Part shown: positions 11,905-23,722 of the stretch, one piece after another
Layout of the letters: every line of letters starts with the position of its first letter
How positions within the stretch are numbered: position 1 is the first letter of the stretch
NCBI GenBank assembly: GCA_024305745.1
Contig: JAHRBS010000012.1
Coordinates: 749,001 to 813,000, forward strand
Direction of reading: 5' to 3'
DNA from: Polyporus tsugae
Lineage: Eukaryota > Basidiomycota > Agaricomycetes > Polyporales > Polyporaceae
Length of the DNA stretch: 64,000 nt
Notes under the pieces: model-generated
What the model was told of the DNA's origin: nothing
Database searches by the model: none
Seen by the model: only the letters and a program-made list of their open reading frames with translations
Position numbers and translations under genes: made by a program

Positions 11905-13275
11905 ATGCGCACCTCATCTTTACAAGCTTTCGTGTTCGCTGCGGTGTTCGCGAGCGTACCAACCGCCTACGCATGGGGCGCGGCCGGCCATGAGATCGTT
12001 GCGACAATAGCCCAGATACACCTCCCCAAGCCGGTTCTCGAGACAGTTTGCGATATCCTCAACTCCGGCGACGGCGCATCCTCTTCATCCCCTTCTCGCT
12101 CACCTTCACACTCCGAAGCCTACCCCCCGTGTCATCTCGCACCCATCGCCGCCTGGGCGGACCAGATCCGCGGCAAGCCGCAATACCGCTACACTGCACC
12201 TCTACACTACATTAACGCGCTCGACGACCTCCCCGCGGACTCCTGCGCGTTCCCCGGCCCACAGGGCTGGCATGGTCGGTCAACGCAGAACGTCCTTGCC
12301 GCTCTTGGGAACGTCTCGCACGTCCTGCGGGACTTCGCGGCCGGGGAGCAGAGCGTCGGCGCCGCGAACGAGGCGCTCAAGTTCTTCGTGCATTGGGTTG
12401 GAGACATGCACCAGCCGCTGCACATGAGCGGGCGAGAGAAGGGCGGGAACGGGGCGCGTGTTGCGTGGAACGGCCGAGTGACGAGTGCGTGCATTCTCTT
12501 TTAAGGTTCCTCTTGGCTCCCTACCGTAGCACGACTGACCATATATGTGTGTATGTGCCCATGTACAGACTTGCACAGTGTCTGGGACGGCCTGCTTATC
12601 GCGCAGTCCATTCGCCAGACCCCACGCAACTACTCAAGTCCCCTTGAGGGTACCGCGGGCACGTTCGTCGAGCCGCACCTCCGGGGCGCGATCTACGACC
12701 CGTACATCCGCCGGATCATGCATGAGGGCCTCTCTGACGGCGGGCGGTTCCACACCGAGAGCCCGACCTGGCTCGACTGCCCCGAGCCTGCTTCCGCCGC
12801 GTTCGAGTATGGGTTCCAAGAGCGCCTGCTCGCGCTGGACGACAAGGCGGCGCTCGGACTCACGACGCCCGCGGGGACGGAGAAGAAGTGGGACGACGGG
12901 ACGCTGTGCCCGTACGCGTGGGCGAAGCCGATCCACGCGCTCAACTGCGAGCTGCCGGTCTGGCCGCACGAGCTCGACCAGGGCGGACACCACGACGCGC
13001 TCGCGGATGGAGACGAGCACGGGCACGAGCATGAGCATGAGTACGACATCGCGGAGGAGCTGGCCGACTTCGACGATGTGTTTGGCATCCACGTCGAGTC
13101 GGCGCGGCCGCCGCGGCACCCGGAGCTGGTCGAGCTGGACACGCCGGAGTATGCGGGGAAGATCGCGGACGGGTGGGTTGTGGAGCAGTTGCTGGCGATG
13201 GCGGGGGTGCGGCTCGCAGGGTTGTTGACGGATATCTTCCATGACGTTTCTGGAGAATTGCCCGCCAGGGCGTGA
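11905..13275 (+). CDS. Secreted S1/P1-type zinc nuclease
   Basis: Single-strand nuclease/3'-nucleotidase of the S1/P1 family, probably used for nucleic-acid and phosphate scavenging. Exons 11905-12484 and 12569-13275 total 1287 nt, giving 428 residues. The signal peptide ends ...PTAYA and the mature protein starts at Trp (WGAAGHEIVATIAQ), as required because the N-terminal Trp and a following His bind zinc. Other ligand motifs are CHLAPIAAWAD, LHYINALDD, FVHWVGDMHQPLHMSG and, across the intron, NLHSVWDGLLIAQSI. Two features are unusual: a Ser-rich insert before CHLAP (about 12070-12120), and a His/Glu/Asp-rich insert late in the protein (about 12982-13080, GGHHDALADGDEHGHEHEHE). The C-terminus LLTDIF fits the family. 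Confidence 0.92.
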
Positions 13276-13737
13276 AGTCCTCTTGGCATTGAGGAAGTCG
13301 TTCGATGATTGCTTTCGACCGCCGCGCTGACCGATGTTCTTGTATATACCGGATGTACTATACCTTTGCTTTAGATGTATAATGGATCTAACAAATTGGA
13401 TATGGATCGATTCTCGCGTTCCTAATGGCATTGAAGATAGCTTTTGCTCTCAATAGTCCTGGTCAATGTTGGGGACATAGGAGGATACAATATGTTTACC
13501 CAGTCTTTACCTGCAGAAGGCTCCGACGCCGGAGTTGTTCGCACTGGATCGCGCGACACGATCACATGACTGATGTTGTTGACGCGAGCGTGCGGGGGAA
13601 AGGGGGAGACGCCGAGGACGGTAAGTACTGTGATCAGCCATCGCATCTCCGGCCTCCTTCCATATTCCTCGCACAATACCAACTCAACCTGACGGACCGG
13701 CGTGCAGCTGCCCAACCCGTCGATTCCAACACACGCC
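13276..13737 (+). other. Intergenic region
   Basis: 3' flank of the nuclease gene and 5' flank of the next gene. An open frame continues upstream of the next gene's ATG without an in-frame Met. No other gene is supported. Confidence 0.45.
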
Positions 13738-15909
13738 ATGAAACGCCCTCGCGACATGTTCGACACCCCCATCTCATCCTCTCCCCCCATTCCCTCAAAG
13801 CGACGTTTCCTCTCCCAATCCATGGTCCCCTCGTCCTCCCCATCCACCTCACGATCAACACCCTATACCCTTCCCCGACAACCTTCCTGCTCCCCATGGG
13901 CATTCGCCACCCCGCACGATTCTCCTTCGAACCCGTTCGGACTCAACCGCAGCCTCCGCGCGCTGACGCTTCCCCGCCCGAGCGGGTTCGGCAAGCACAT
14001 CGTCCTCCGCCTGCAACTCGTCTCGACGGCTGACGCCCCCCGCACGCGTGGGGGACCCTCTCGGCGCCACACCGAGGCCCCATACCGCATCGTGCAGCTC
14101 CCGCTAAACTACTCCTTCCGCCTGCTCCACATGCTCATCCTCTTTGTGTTCGCGAGCGACGCGCGCCTGCGCGTGAAGCGGAAGAGGCGCGTCTTCAGCC
14201 CGCCGTCTCCGATTGGGCGGAAGAACAAAGGGAAGGCACGCAATAGAGACGAGGACAAAGATAAGGAGGACGATGATGAGGAAGGCAACGGAGAAGGGCA
14301 CCTGTTTGAGGTGTTGAACGACATCTCGGTGTGCTCCATGGCCGGAATGAGGCCGGGGCAGATCAGGGCAGGGACGGGCAAGCTGTATGCGCGGTTGTCG
14401 AGTGCGCGCGAGCGGAAGCTTTTCACCGATTCAGACGACGACGACGACGACGACAACGTTTTTGCGGGCGCGTCAGCCAAGCACACTACGCCTCTAGCTG
14501 GAGTGGAGAACGACGAGGAAGGGTGGGTCTGGGAGGCTGAGGACGACTTCATGCTCTCCAACGTATGGTCTGATGGGCTTGATCTCAAGAAGGGCATCAT
14601 CTACGTATGTCTTTTTCTATCCCATCGTCTCCACTGTGCCCGGGGAGACCTGACACTTACCTGTCCGCGCATATAGCGCCACACACCATCAACACTCGTC
14701 CACATCACCGTGAACCAAACCAGAGTACCGGGGCGCAAAGGCACAGGCAACACACCATATGTCTTCGTGGCGCAGGGAGGCACGCTTGGGGCCGTCCGCA
14801 TCTCCAACGTCGTGTCCGGGCCCATCCCACCTTCCGACGACGAGAAGGAGAACAACGCCGCCGCCCTGCGCAAGAAGGGCAAGCGGAAGTCGCGAACAGC
14901 CAAGGGCCGTGACCGGGATCGCCTGGACGAGCTCCCCGAGGAGGACCTGGAAGAAGTCTCGGACCTCTCGGAGCAGGGTGAGGCGAGCGACGACCAGCGC
15001 GAGCGGTGGAACGCGGGCGAGGCGTTCCAGCGGTTCCTCAAGCGCGAGGCGGCGCGCGAACGCGCGATACGCAGACATCCGAACCCCGTCGCGCCTCCCT
15101 CGCCCATCCCCGCCGCGAAGTCGCAGCGGTCCACTCGGGCGAGTAACATACTCGTACCCCCCTCCTTATCCCCATTGGCACACGGCAAGCTGCGAACGCA
15201 GTCGAAGTACCCTTACCGGTACGCGAACGCGACCGCCGCGTCGTCGTCAGTGTCGCTCGCGCCCTCGAGCCCGAGCACGCTCCCAATCGTCCACCCCTCG
15301 TCCGACTTCGATGGCGACTTCTCCGGCTGGTCCGACCACGCCCCCGACGCGGGTGACGAGGAGGAGACCGAGCACCAGCACCGGCGTGCGCGGTACTCAA
15401 TCGAGATCCCGCTGCAGACACCGTTCCCCGCACACCCGGCAGCGCGCCGGCGCATCGGCAGGGTGTGTATGCGTCTGGAGCGGCAGACGAGCAGGGGCCT
15501 GAGCGAGCTGAGCGACTCGGAGGAGGAGGCGGCTGTGGAGGGCGAAGAGGAGAGGGACGGGGAGAGGGGCAGGCGTGCGGCGAAGGGAGCGAGGAGGGGC
15601 GGGAGCCCAAGCGAAGACGCGACCGCGCGGCGCGCGGCTGCGGACTCGCACCCGAACCCTGTCCCGCCTGCTCCAGCTCCAGTCCCAGCCCCGGTCCCAC
15701 CGGTCGTCGCAGCGGAGGGCCCGGATGTCGCGTTTGAGCGAGGACGGGAAGACGATTCGGACCGCGACGAAGGGGACAATGCTGAGGAGGATGGGAGTGC
15801 GCAAGAGGAGGAGGGAGAACAGAACAGCGACGACGAGGGGTGGGAGATTGGGAGCGTTTGGGGCCTGGGGCCTATTCCTCCCGACTGGGACTCGGAGGAG
15901 GAAGTCTGA
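13738..15909 (+). CDS. Large acidic protein, possible pRiA4b ORF-3-like domain
   Basis: Two exons, 13738-14604 and 14677-15909, join in frame to 699 residues. The N-terminus (MKRPRDMFDTPISSSPPIP) is Ser/Pro-rich. A folded segment at about residues 75-145 has HIVLRLQLVST ... PYRIVQLPLNYSFRLLHMLILFVF. A later block has LFEVLNDISVCSMAGMRPGQI, GWVWEAEDDFMLSNVWSDG, KKGIIYRHTPSTLVHITVN and PYVFVAQGGTLG. This pattern recalls fungal proteins related to plasmid pRiA4b ORF-3, but I cannot confirm it. The rest is disordered: basic runs such as RKNKGKAR, an Asp run encoded by a GAC repeat (14435-14455), and an acidic tail ending PPDWDSEEEV. There is no signal peptide. It is probably nuclear; its function is unknown. 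Confidence 0.7.
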
Positions 15910-17844
15910 GTTCATGGCGTCGTCGTGTTCTCCCTCTGTATGTAGACGAGGAAGGAAGAGGCTCGTGTTGTCGACCTCGGAGTTTGGTCGATTGTTAGAG
16001 TTCATGACCACTGACGCAGCAGTATGGGCATTCTATGTAGTACAGTATGAGTCGCTGATTGACGTCGTTGCATATCCCACAGACTAGTATAGGTATGTGC
16101 GTATTTTGCCTTCCAGTCTTTCGATCATAACGTATTCACATGTGTACTATTAGATACCAACTTCATCTAAACACGTCGATCATGTTTTTATTTTGTGTGG
16201 GATTTCTGGCAACGTAACTTCGCGAGGGAAACCACACATGACATTCGGATCACGTATTTCCATATCAAGCAATTCCTTGGAGAGCGCACTTAAGTTGCAA
16301 AACGAAATACCTCCGTGTAGAGATGCTAGAGCAAGCTGTGGAGAGGATTTTGGAGACATCTGATGTGAGTAATGCTCATACAGACTGAACAGTAGACGTA
16401 AACATCGGGATGATACAACTTGATCTTCACGCACCAGTTACCCGTGCTTACCTTCACGCCCCTCGCCGCAGCAGCCACTCCTTGAGGAGGCCGCTACTAG
16501 TTTCATTACAGCTTACAGCGACACTTCAGATAATGTTTTCGGCTGGATGATATCTCAATGGATCGCCCCTGAAGGCGCCAGCGCCGTCACGACGAGTCCA
16601 CCACGATAGTCGCTCGCTGGTAAGCAAGTCACATTGTGGTCATTCCCGATGGGCTGGTAACTCAGAATGTTGTTGCAAAGTGCCTTATCAGTTCAACTGC
16701 GTATTACCTGGTATTACCCGGAGCCATGCCTCGTGAACGACGTACCACAGTCGTACCGCCGACTGTGTTCCTCTTTCGTGGAGTGAACCTTCACTCCATA
16801 CTCCTGCTGATTCATCTAAAAATGTGTCAATCGACAGGCAAGAACAACATACACACACAACGTACTTACGGTTTGCTGTTTTCTTGGCGTTACTGGAGAA
16901 ACAAGGCGCTGACCATGTGGCATTCATTTTTTTTGGCTTGATTCCCGGTGAACAGGAAACCCGTGCATGAGGAACCCGTGCTGCGCGCCTTGCCCCGGGC
17001 TTCTGCGATGGAATTGTTTGCCGTTCAATACAAGTTCAATATAGCTGGTATGTACCTGTTCCTGACTCGGAGACATATACGGGTTGGCTTGGTATCTCAC
17101 TATGCGTCGTGAGTTTAGGCTGGAATACTCCTGGAACACGCCGTGTCCTTCAGATTGCCTCCCGGTCCGAAGACTGGGCCTCCGGTTGCCTCTAGGCTAG
17201 CTGCGCGCGGATATTGTTCGTGCGTAATCCGCCCGGCGGAACCTGCGGGATCTACACCGAGCCTCGTCGAGCTGAAATTCCGAGAAAGAGCACATGAAGC
17301 AGTCCTGTGAGAGGGAGGTAAGCGATCGACGATCGTGTGGCAAGGAAGTAGAAGATTTAAATACCGAGTCCCCTCCGACGACGGTGGAGAGTGCCATCGG
17401 AAGGAAATTTTTTAAAGGAAAAGGGTGCATTCGGTTTTGTGCATCTGAATCGAATATCCGTGGAAACGCCACAAGCGTCTATCAGCCAACAAGAGGGTGG
17501 ATGTCAACTTGTCACTGTCAAGGGGGAGAGGTGTGATATCTCCCAAACGATCTTGATGCGCGGAGGACCGTCATTACTTGTGAGTAACGACTGTGCTCCG
17601 TCTCTGGATGCCTGCGTCGAGCCCGTTGAACCTTTTAGCCGCGATCAACGGCCCCCCACCATGATAAAACTCCCTTCTCCCCGAGTCCGTCTCCACAAAC
17701 GATCCCTAGGCCTGCTCCCCGACCCGCTTATGCTGCCAGCTTGCATTTAATTTCGTGGTCTCTTAGGCGCCATCGGTCACACCTCCCTTATACATGCTGT
17801 ACTGTTAAAACGCCAACAGCAGGGAGACCTGGCCTACGAGTCTC
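15910..17844. other. 1.9 kb region without a supported gene
   Basis: AT-richer than the flanking genes. The longest open frames, near 16180-16434 (minus) and 17197-17472 (minus), begin at ambiguous starts and have no family-like motif. No tRNA, terminal repeat or transposase signature was recognised. Confidence 0.5.
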
Positions 17845-19213
17845 ATGACAAGTTTTGTCGTTACCATTCGCAGTAGGTCTCTCTCGCCATCCCGCGTGTC
17901 ACAGCTCTCCCGCGGTGGCCTCGACGCAACCGAACGCTGACGTCGTTTGCATCGTTTTAATAGTATTGGCGACGGTGCTCCCTGCCCTGGGCATTGCACT
18001 TACTTCTTTACGGCTATACCATCGCCGGTCTAGGCGACACCTTGGTTGGGACGATGCTTGGGCCGCCTTCTGTATGTTTTGTGCGTTCTTCCTGACCGCA
18101 GGCGCATGGACAAGAAGCGACACCCCCCGTATGTACTGCCGTGCATCACAGCGTATACCGTTGAGTTGTCTTATACCTAATCTGACAGAGGTGGGGCCTT
18201 TTCATCATGGTCCCCGTGTTCGTATCATCGGCTACTACATGCTGAACGTTGCCTTCACTTGCGTGCTCTGGTACGTCTTCTCGTCACATTGGCAGTGGCA
18301 GATGCTAAATCGGTCTGTTCCGCTGACAGGTCTGCCCGCCTGAGCATCCTTTTCTCGATTATCAGGCTGATCCCCTACCTTATGAAACTACGGGTTTACG
18401 CCAACATGGCCGCCGTCCTTTTCGGCTGCATGTGGGTGACACTCATGATTCTCAAGATCACGATTTGCGAGATACATCCCGAGTGGAAGCAGACGCAAGG
18501 CGTTCAGTGCGTATTGGGCCCTGCCGTCGGCGGTGTTGAACTTGCAAGTACGTCCTCTAGATTGGTAGTGTGTGGCGGGTGGCTCACTATGCATGTCGCC
18601 CTGTAGCGGATTTCATTGCGGACGTCATCTTGGTCGTGTTGCCTATCCGGCTTCTCTGGAATCTCAAACTTTCGCCCACTCGACGCGCCTTGCTCACAGG
18701 CATTTTCTCGGCCTCCATGTTCACTACCGTCGTCAGCGTCATCCACGGAGTTTATGTGTTCAGCCCCAACCGCAATGCCGAAGGCATCTGGGCACATGTC
18801 TTGGTACGTTTCCTGCCGACGTTTGCACTTCAATGTCACTGGAACCACCGTTATAGGCTTCCACTGCGATGATTGTCGCCAATCTTGCCGTCCTCGTCAT
18901 TTGGTTTATGCGCGTTCTCGGTCATCGTGAAGAGAGCGAGGTCTCTCCGAACCGTACGGCAGGCATGGAGGGAAGCGACCAGACCCCGCCAAAGTCGGAC
19001 CTCAGCACTCTTCGCTTCAATCACGACACCGGCCCTATCGTCCTCCAACCCCTCGACCGCAAGGGCGGTGACCTCAGCGCTATCAACTCAATGGCATCAT
19101 GTCTGTCGGAGGAGGGGTCGCTGGCTACAATGACGTTCGCGACGAACGGTGACAAGCACATCACAACGAAGGTCGACCAGTCAACCTACCTCGAGGCCAA
19201 CCCACAGCGATGA
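17845..19213 (+). CDS. Rhodopsin-domain (Pth11-like) integral membrane protein
   Basis: Seven-TM-type fungal membrane protein of the rhodopsin-domain group, several of which are suspected receptors. Its ligand is unknown. Segments in order: VVCIVLIVLATVLPALGIAL (TM), the family motif LRLYHRRSRRHLGWDDAW, AAFCMFCAFFLTAGAW (TM), YMLNVAFTCVLW, SARLSILFSIIRLIP, MAAVLFGCMWVTLMILKI (TM), then C-x-LGPAVGGVELA, ADFIADVILVVLPIRLLW (TM), TGIFSASMFTTVVSVIHG (TM) and STAMIVANLAVLVIWFMRVL (TM). The tail is hydrophilic to the TGA at 19211-19213. About five introns interrupt it. The 5' end is unresolved: ATG 17845 lies in a different frame and would need an intron before the first helix. Confidence 0.75.
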
Positions 19214-21084
19214 TAGCACGCGCAGTGACGTCCTTCGCTCGCGTTCTATCTCCATACGCCCAACCCACGGTGTGCAGCAGCGACTGCCCGCGGCCTACGA
19301 GCGGTTGATGGCGGCCAGTCATGACTCGTGAGTTGTCTGAAAATCTCGCAGGGACCGCCTGATGGATGAGTTCTTACCCACGTCTAGACTGCGGGTTTAC
19401 GTTTTCCGCTTCGCTCGGGCGCGCTGCGGCTGTGAGATGTGGACTCCCATGGGAGAGGTGACGCATTTTTCATAACTATGCCTGACTATTGTGGCTGTAT
19501 GATTATATTGGAGGTTGGAAGTATCAGAGTTCGGTTGTTGGGTTGTGTGTCGTCGGTTTGTATCGTGTCTCATCTCGGATGGCTTTGGAACATGGACTGT
19601 GTTGGATTTTCACGACCTCTCCTGCCTGATCATCCCTCACACATACTCCCGATGAAGTTCAAAACCGAAGGCTCCACAAATGCAGGACTTCAAGCCTAAA
19701 GCCTCAAATGATTGGGAAGAGGAAATACGGTGGGTTTCGCCGATCGTGTCCTCGACTGACTGCGAGACTGCGCCTCAATATAACCGCTACGAGTGCCTCC
19801 TTTCACTCTCCGCTGAACGCCCACGATAGTCATAGTCGACCCGGGTCCCACCACGTTCAATATCATCGTCATTTAACTGTCAGGCATTGTCATCGTCAGT
19901 CGTCTGAACTTCACCTGTTCACCTCTCTCTATCATTTTGGACGTCCGGGCGTTGATCCACGTTACACCGTCAACTTCAGCATCCCTGCATCGGTGAAAAG
20001 ATCTAAAATCTCCATCATCTCAATCCCCAAGTATGCTTGAAATTGAGCACATTGTATGTCCAATTATTTGGTGGTGTTCCCAATTTCATTTTGGTCACTC
20101 ACTGTACTATTCGGACTTATAATTAGTAGTACCATTATAACTTAGCGCTGCATTGACCCACTCACTTCTCTGGGCTACAGCCTAGGCCATCTAAGTATGA
20201 GTTTTGCGCTAACGCAGAGTATGATCCCACCAATTACCCATCGAGTTATCGACGCACAAACGCTGCGGTCGTCTTTCCACTGGCAGTACTACCGTGACTT
20301 AGTAGTCGCCGAGCCGCGCTTCAACACCCGTTGAATGCCGCACGCTGTACTGACATGAAGTGAGGATTTGTGTGCCGGGAATCGTTTCCTAGTGTGTATA
20401 ATACGCACCTTAACGGAATTTATTGTAAGCATGCATGACGCGTGCAGCAGAACTTTCGGCTCCCGAATGGGCGAACTCCGTGGCCAGGTCGAATGTTTGC
20501 CACACCAGGTTGTGCCTTCTCCCGTTGGCCACGACGGTAGGACATTCGTTTTGATCAGAATTGCAATGCGGAGGTACCTTGGCCGATCGTACGCGAAAGT
20601 GCTCTAAGATCTAAAGATCAAGCTTTCAAGACCGTGACCTAGAGCGCGGCCTGAGGGATCGCTATTCACAACTTTTTGTCATCCTTTCCCGGTGATTTGT
20701 CGTCAGTCCACTCAAACCGCTGACCGGAAGATCTGAGCTGGCCGTTGCCATCGATCAAAGCTCTGTAACAAACTTTGCAGTGGGAGTTCCTACCACTGTG
20801 CCTCAACCGTCGCGTCCCTGAGTGGGCCCCGACATGACGTCCCCCTGATTTCGTGCAAAGGCTCGAAAGAGTCGAAAGTCTGAATCATGGTTATACAAAC
20901 TTACACCGAAACGGTTTCTTCACGCTAGCCGGGGGCGGGCTCCTGGACTTGTATATGCACGAATGTATCGTTAATTTCATTGAGTAAAGCTACATCTAAA
21001 TCACGCCCACATCCCCTCTGCGTTTGTTGAGCCCGAGGTTTGAGAGAGACCACGGTTTGCTGGATTGGAGGCGGGCCTTCATAT
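19214..21084. other. 1.9 kb intergenic region
   Basis: Convergent between the rhodopsin-domain and dehydrogenase genes. It is AT-rich around 20040-20170. No exon, RNA gene or repeat of note was recognised. Confidence 0.5.
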
Positions 21085-22983
21085 TCATGGCTTGATGGCG
21101 ATCTTAACCGCGGTCCGGCTTCGCAGTTTCTCCAGCGCCGTCGCGTAGTCGGCGATTGAGAAGACGTCGGTGACCTGCTCGCGCGGCCGTCGCGCAGTGT
21201 ATTGTCAGTCACGTTGGGTTCCACCACGAGCGGATTGCGTCCGAATGTCCGAAGAAAAATTGGAGGTCGAGGTTAGGCCAGGAACGCACATAATAGTGAG
21301 CGGTAGTCATGCGCGTTGATTCGATATTTCCGGGACAATTCAATCGGTTAGCTATCGTTGGTAAGTTCGGATAATAAATCGCCGGCACTCGCGCCTCGGG
21401 GAGGGCTGAAGGATCGGGGAAGCACGTGAAAGAGAAAGGGGGCGGGAGGCTAACAGACGGGAAAGAACGGTGCTCACCATCCCTTTGACCTTGATCCTCC
21501 CGCTATCGAGGTACGCGACCGCACGGGGAAAACAGTGCATCTGGGCGAACGAACCGATGATCTGACAGAGCAAGGTTTAGTCAACTCCGATTTCTCTAAC
21601 GATCCGAGAAAGAAGATGGTAACGGGACCGCAACTCCAGGCTTCAGACTTCGACCGATGGCCTATGGCAGCCTGGAGTCGCAAGTGCAGAGGGGAGGGCA
21701 CTCACGCGGATCTCATTCAGGAAAATCTTGAACGGTGACCAATGGACGAGCGCATCGTTACTGTACACGCCGTAAATCATCAAAGTCCCACCTCGGCGAA
21801 CGTAATCGATCGAGTCGTTGGCTACTTGTTCTGTGCCAGTGGCTTCGACCTGCGTATCATGGTAAAACCTCTTGAGACCCTGTTAATTAGGCGGAGGTAC
21901 AGGCACTCACCACAACGTCGAACCCGTAAGAGTTATCCTTCTTCAGCTGCTCCCATTGCGACTGCGGGTTTTCCCTGTCTAGCTCGATGTATTCACTGCC
22001 GGCATCCAGCTGCTTGGCCAGGTCCATCTTGATGCCCTTATTTGCTGCGATGACGACCCGGGCCGCACCGTTGAGCTTGAGCATCTGCGCGAGGATGAGG
22101 CCGGTGGGTCCGGCTCCGATGATGAGGGCCTCTACGCCGACGGACGCGTTGAGCTGGTCCATGCCGTGCACCGCGCATGCGGCGGGCTCGATGAGGGTCG
22201 CCTCTTCGTCGGAAAGGTTGTGGATCTTGAAGAGTTTGTTTGCTTTGCTAGGATGGAGTTACAGGTCGTCAAACCGGTGGGACATTCGATATAGGGAGGA
22301 CTCACAGTGAGATGTACTCCGCGAACCCTCCGGGAGCGCTACATCCAATACCGATGTAGTTCTCGCAAAGGAGCGAACGGCCTCGCCTACAATAGAAGCA
22401 GCTACCGCACTGTGCATCAGTGAAGGTTAGTAAGTCAGATGAATCCATCTCGTAAGCAACGTACCACAGTGGTGGGGTCCGCGACGCAACGATCGCCCTT
22501 GTCAAATCCCGTTATATTCTCTCCAACCTCTACGACTTCGCCGACGACCTCGTGGCCAGGAATCAACTGATCGGGGCAACATAAATAACGTAACACATGC
22601 TAATTGAGCTTACAACAGACCGGAAATACTGCGAGAAACTCTCCCTCATGAACGTGATTGTCAGTACCACAGATCCCTGTCCCAAAATCGTCAATGCATA
22701 GGGTAGCAAAGAATGGAAGATATACAGACCGCATGCTTTAACTAAGAAAGCGAAGACGAACGTCATTGAGCTGCCGTCTGACTAGTCCGGATAGGTTAAC
22801 TCTACGAACTTTTCAGAAGGACTTCGTCTTTTCCAACTTGAGGAATTGGGACATCGCGAACCTCGAATTCGCGAGCCTGGCACCCGCGGTGATTGAGAAG
22901 TTAGCATATAAGGCCGTGTGGTGTGCCATCAAGTATACCTGAGTATACCACACCGCTCGCATGGTTCCGGTAGAGGAAGTCAT
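21085..22983 (-). CDS. Zinc-dependent medium-chain alcohol/polyol dehydrogenase
   Basis: MDR-superfamily NAD(P)-dependent oxidoreductase resembling sorbitol or butanediol dehydrogenases; the substrate is not determined. ATG 22983 gives [15 protein letters not shown], then after an intron [22 protein letters not shown]. The catalytic zinc region is [17 protein letters not shown], then [20 protein letters not shown]. The structural zinc site is [15 protein letters not shown] (four Cys). Further on come [13 protein letters not shown] and the Rossmann motif [17 protein letters not shown] (about 22120). The C-terminal exons include [33 protein letters not shown], then [17 protein letters not shown] to the TGA at 21085. 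The last intron (about 21177-21478) is near 300 nt, unusually long for this window. Eight or more exons. Confidence 0.9.
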
Positions 22984-23722
22984 CTTGTCAGTGTGCAGTC
23001 GGGGTAGCAGCTGCAGGTAGAGTTATCTCCAGGAAATTTATGTGCCTCTGGAAGGCGCGAAGTACGTCGATGCCGATTGCGATGGGCGATAGACGGCTGA
23101 ACCGTTGAGCCGAAGACGTCCTCGCAGTGAGCCGGGATGGCCGGCAGGAGGGGCGTAGAGAATGAATGGCTGACAAGAGGTGTATCGTCAAGTGATGTCT
23201 GTGAGATACGATATCAGCAAGCAGCTGAGAACCCGGAGTGCTCACCGGTGATCGATACTGGCGGTCCGGCTCTGTTCCATCTACGAGACCAGCCGACATG
23301 CGCTGATATAGCCGGGCAACTGAGCGCATCCAAGTTTGTACCTGCAGCAGCCTGCTGTGGTAGACGACCCTCCAGAAGAGCTGCGAAAAAACCTCGATCA
23401 TGCTCATGCGCTCGGAAGGACGTCGATTCGACTCAGTCATGAGGGTATGCCGGAGTTCTATTTCCATGGCGGTGAATGAAAGCGTGCTTCGGGTGGCACT
23501 CCGAGGCCTGCAGCACACAAGGCAGGAAGCAAGAGAAGATGTCTTCTTGTACGGCGGAGGATAGGATTCAGATAGAAGACGGGACAAGACCGGTAGACGC
23601 CCATTAACCGCGCGTCACGGTCGCGTTATTTTGACATGTTTGGCGTGTCGAGGGCAGAAAAGCGCAAGGGGAAAATTTGGAGGATACGCGGAACTCTGCT
23701 TCTGCTACCACGACCTCCTCCA
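22984..23722. other. Divergent promoter region dehydrogenase / CTP synthase
   Basis: 739 bp between divergent starts. A 199-codon minus-strand open frame here (22988-23587) has composition typical of noncoding sequence and no motif. A TATA box was not identified. Confidence 0.5.

Noticed and set aside
15038..15700. Long minus-strand open frame of 220 codons
   Set aside because: Antisense shadow of the acidic protein gene; composition is the complement of its Glu/Arg/Pro codons.
22988..23587. 199-codon minus-strand open frame
   Set aside because: No motif, lies in a divergent promoter region, and has noncoding-like composition.
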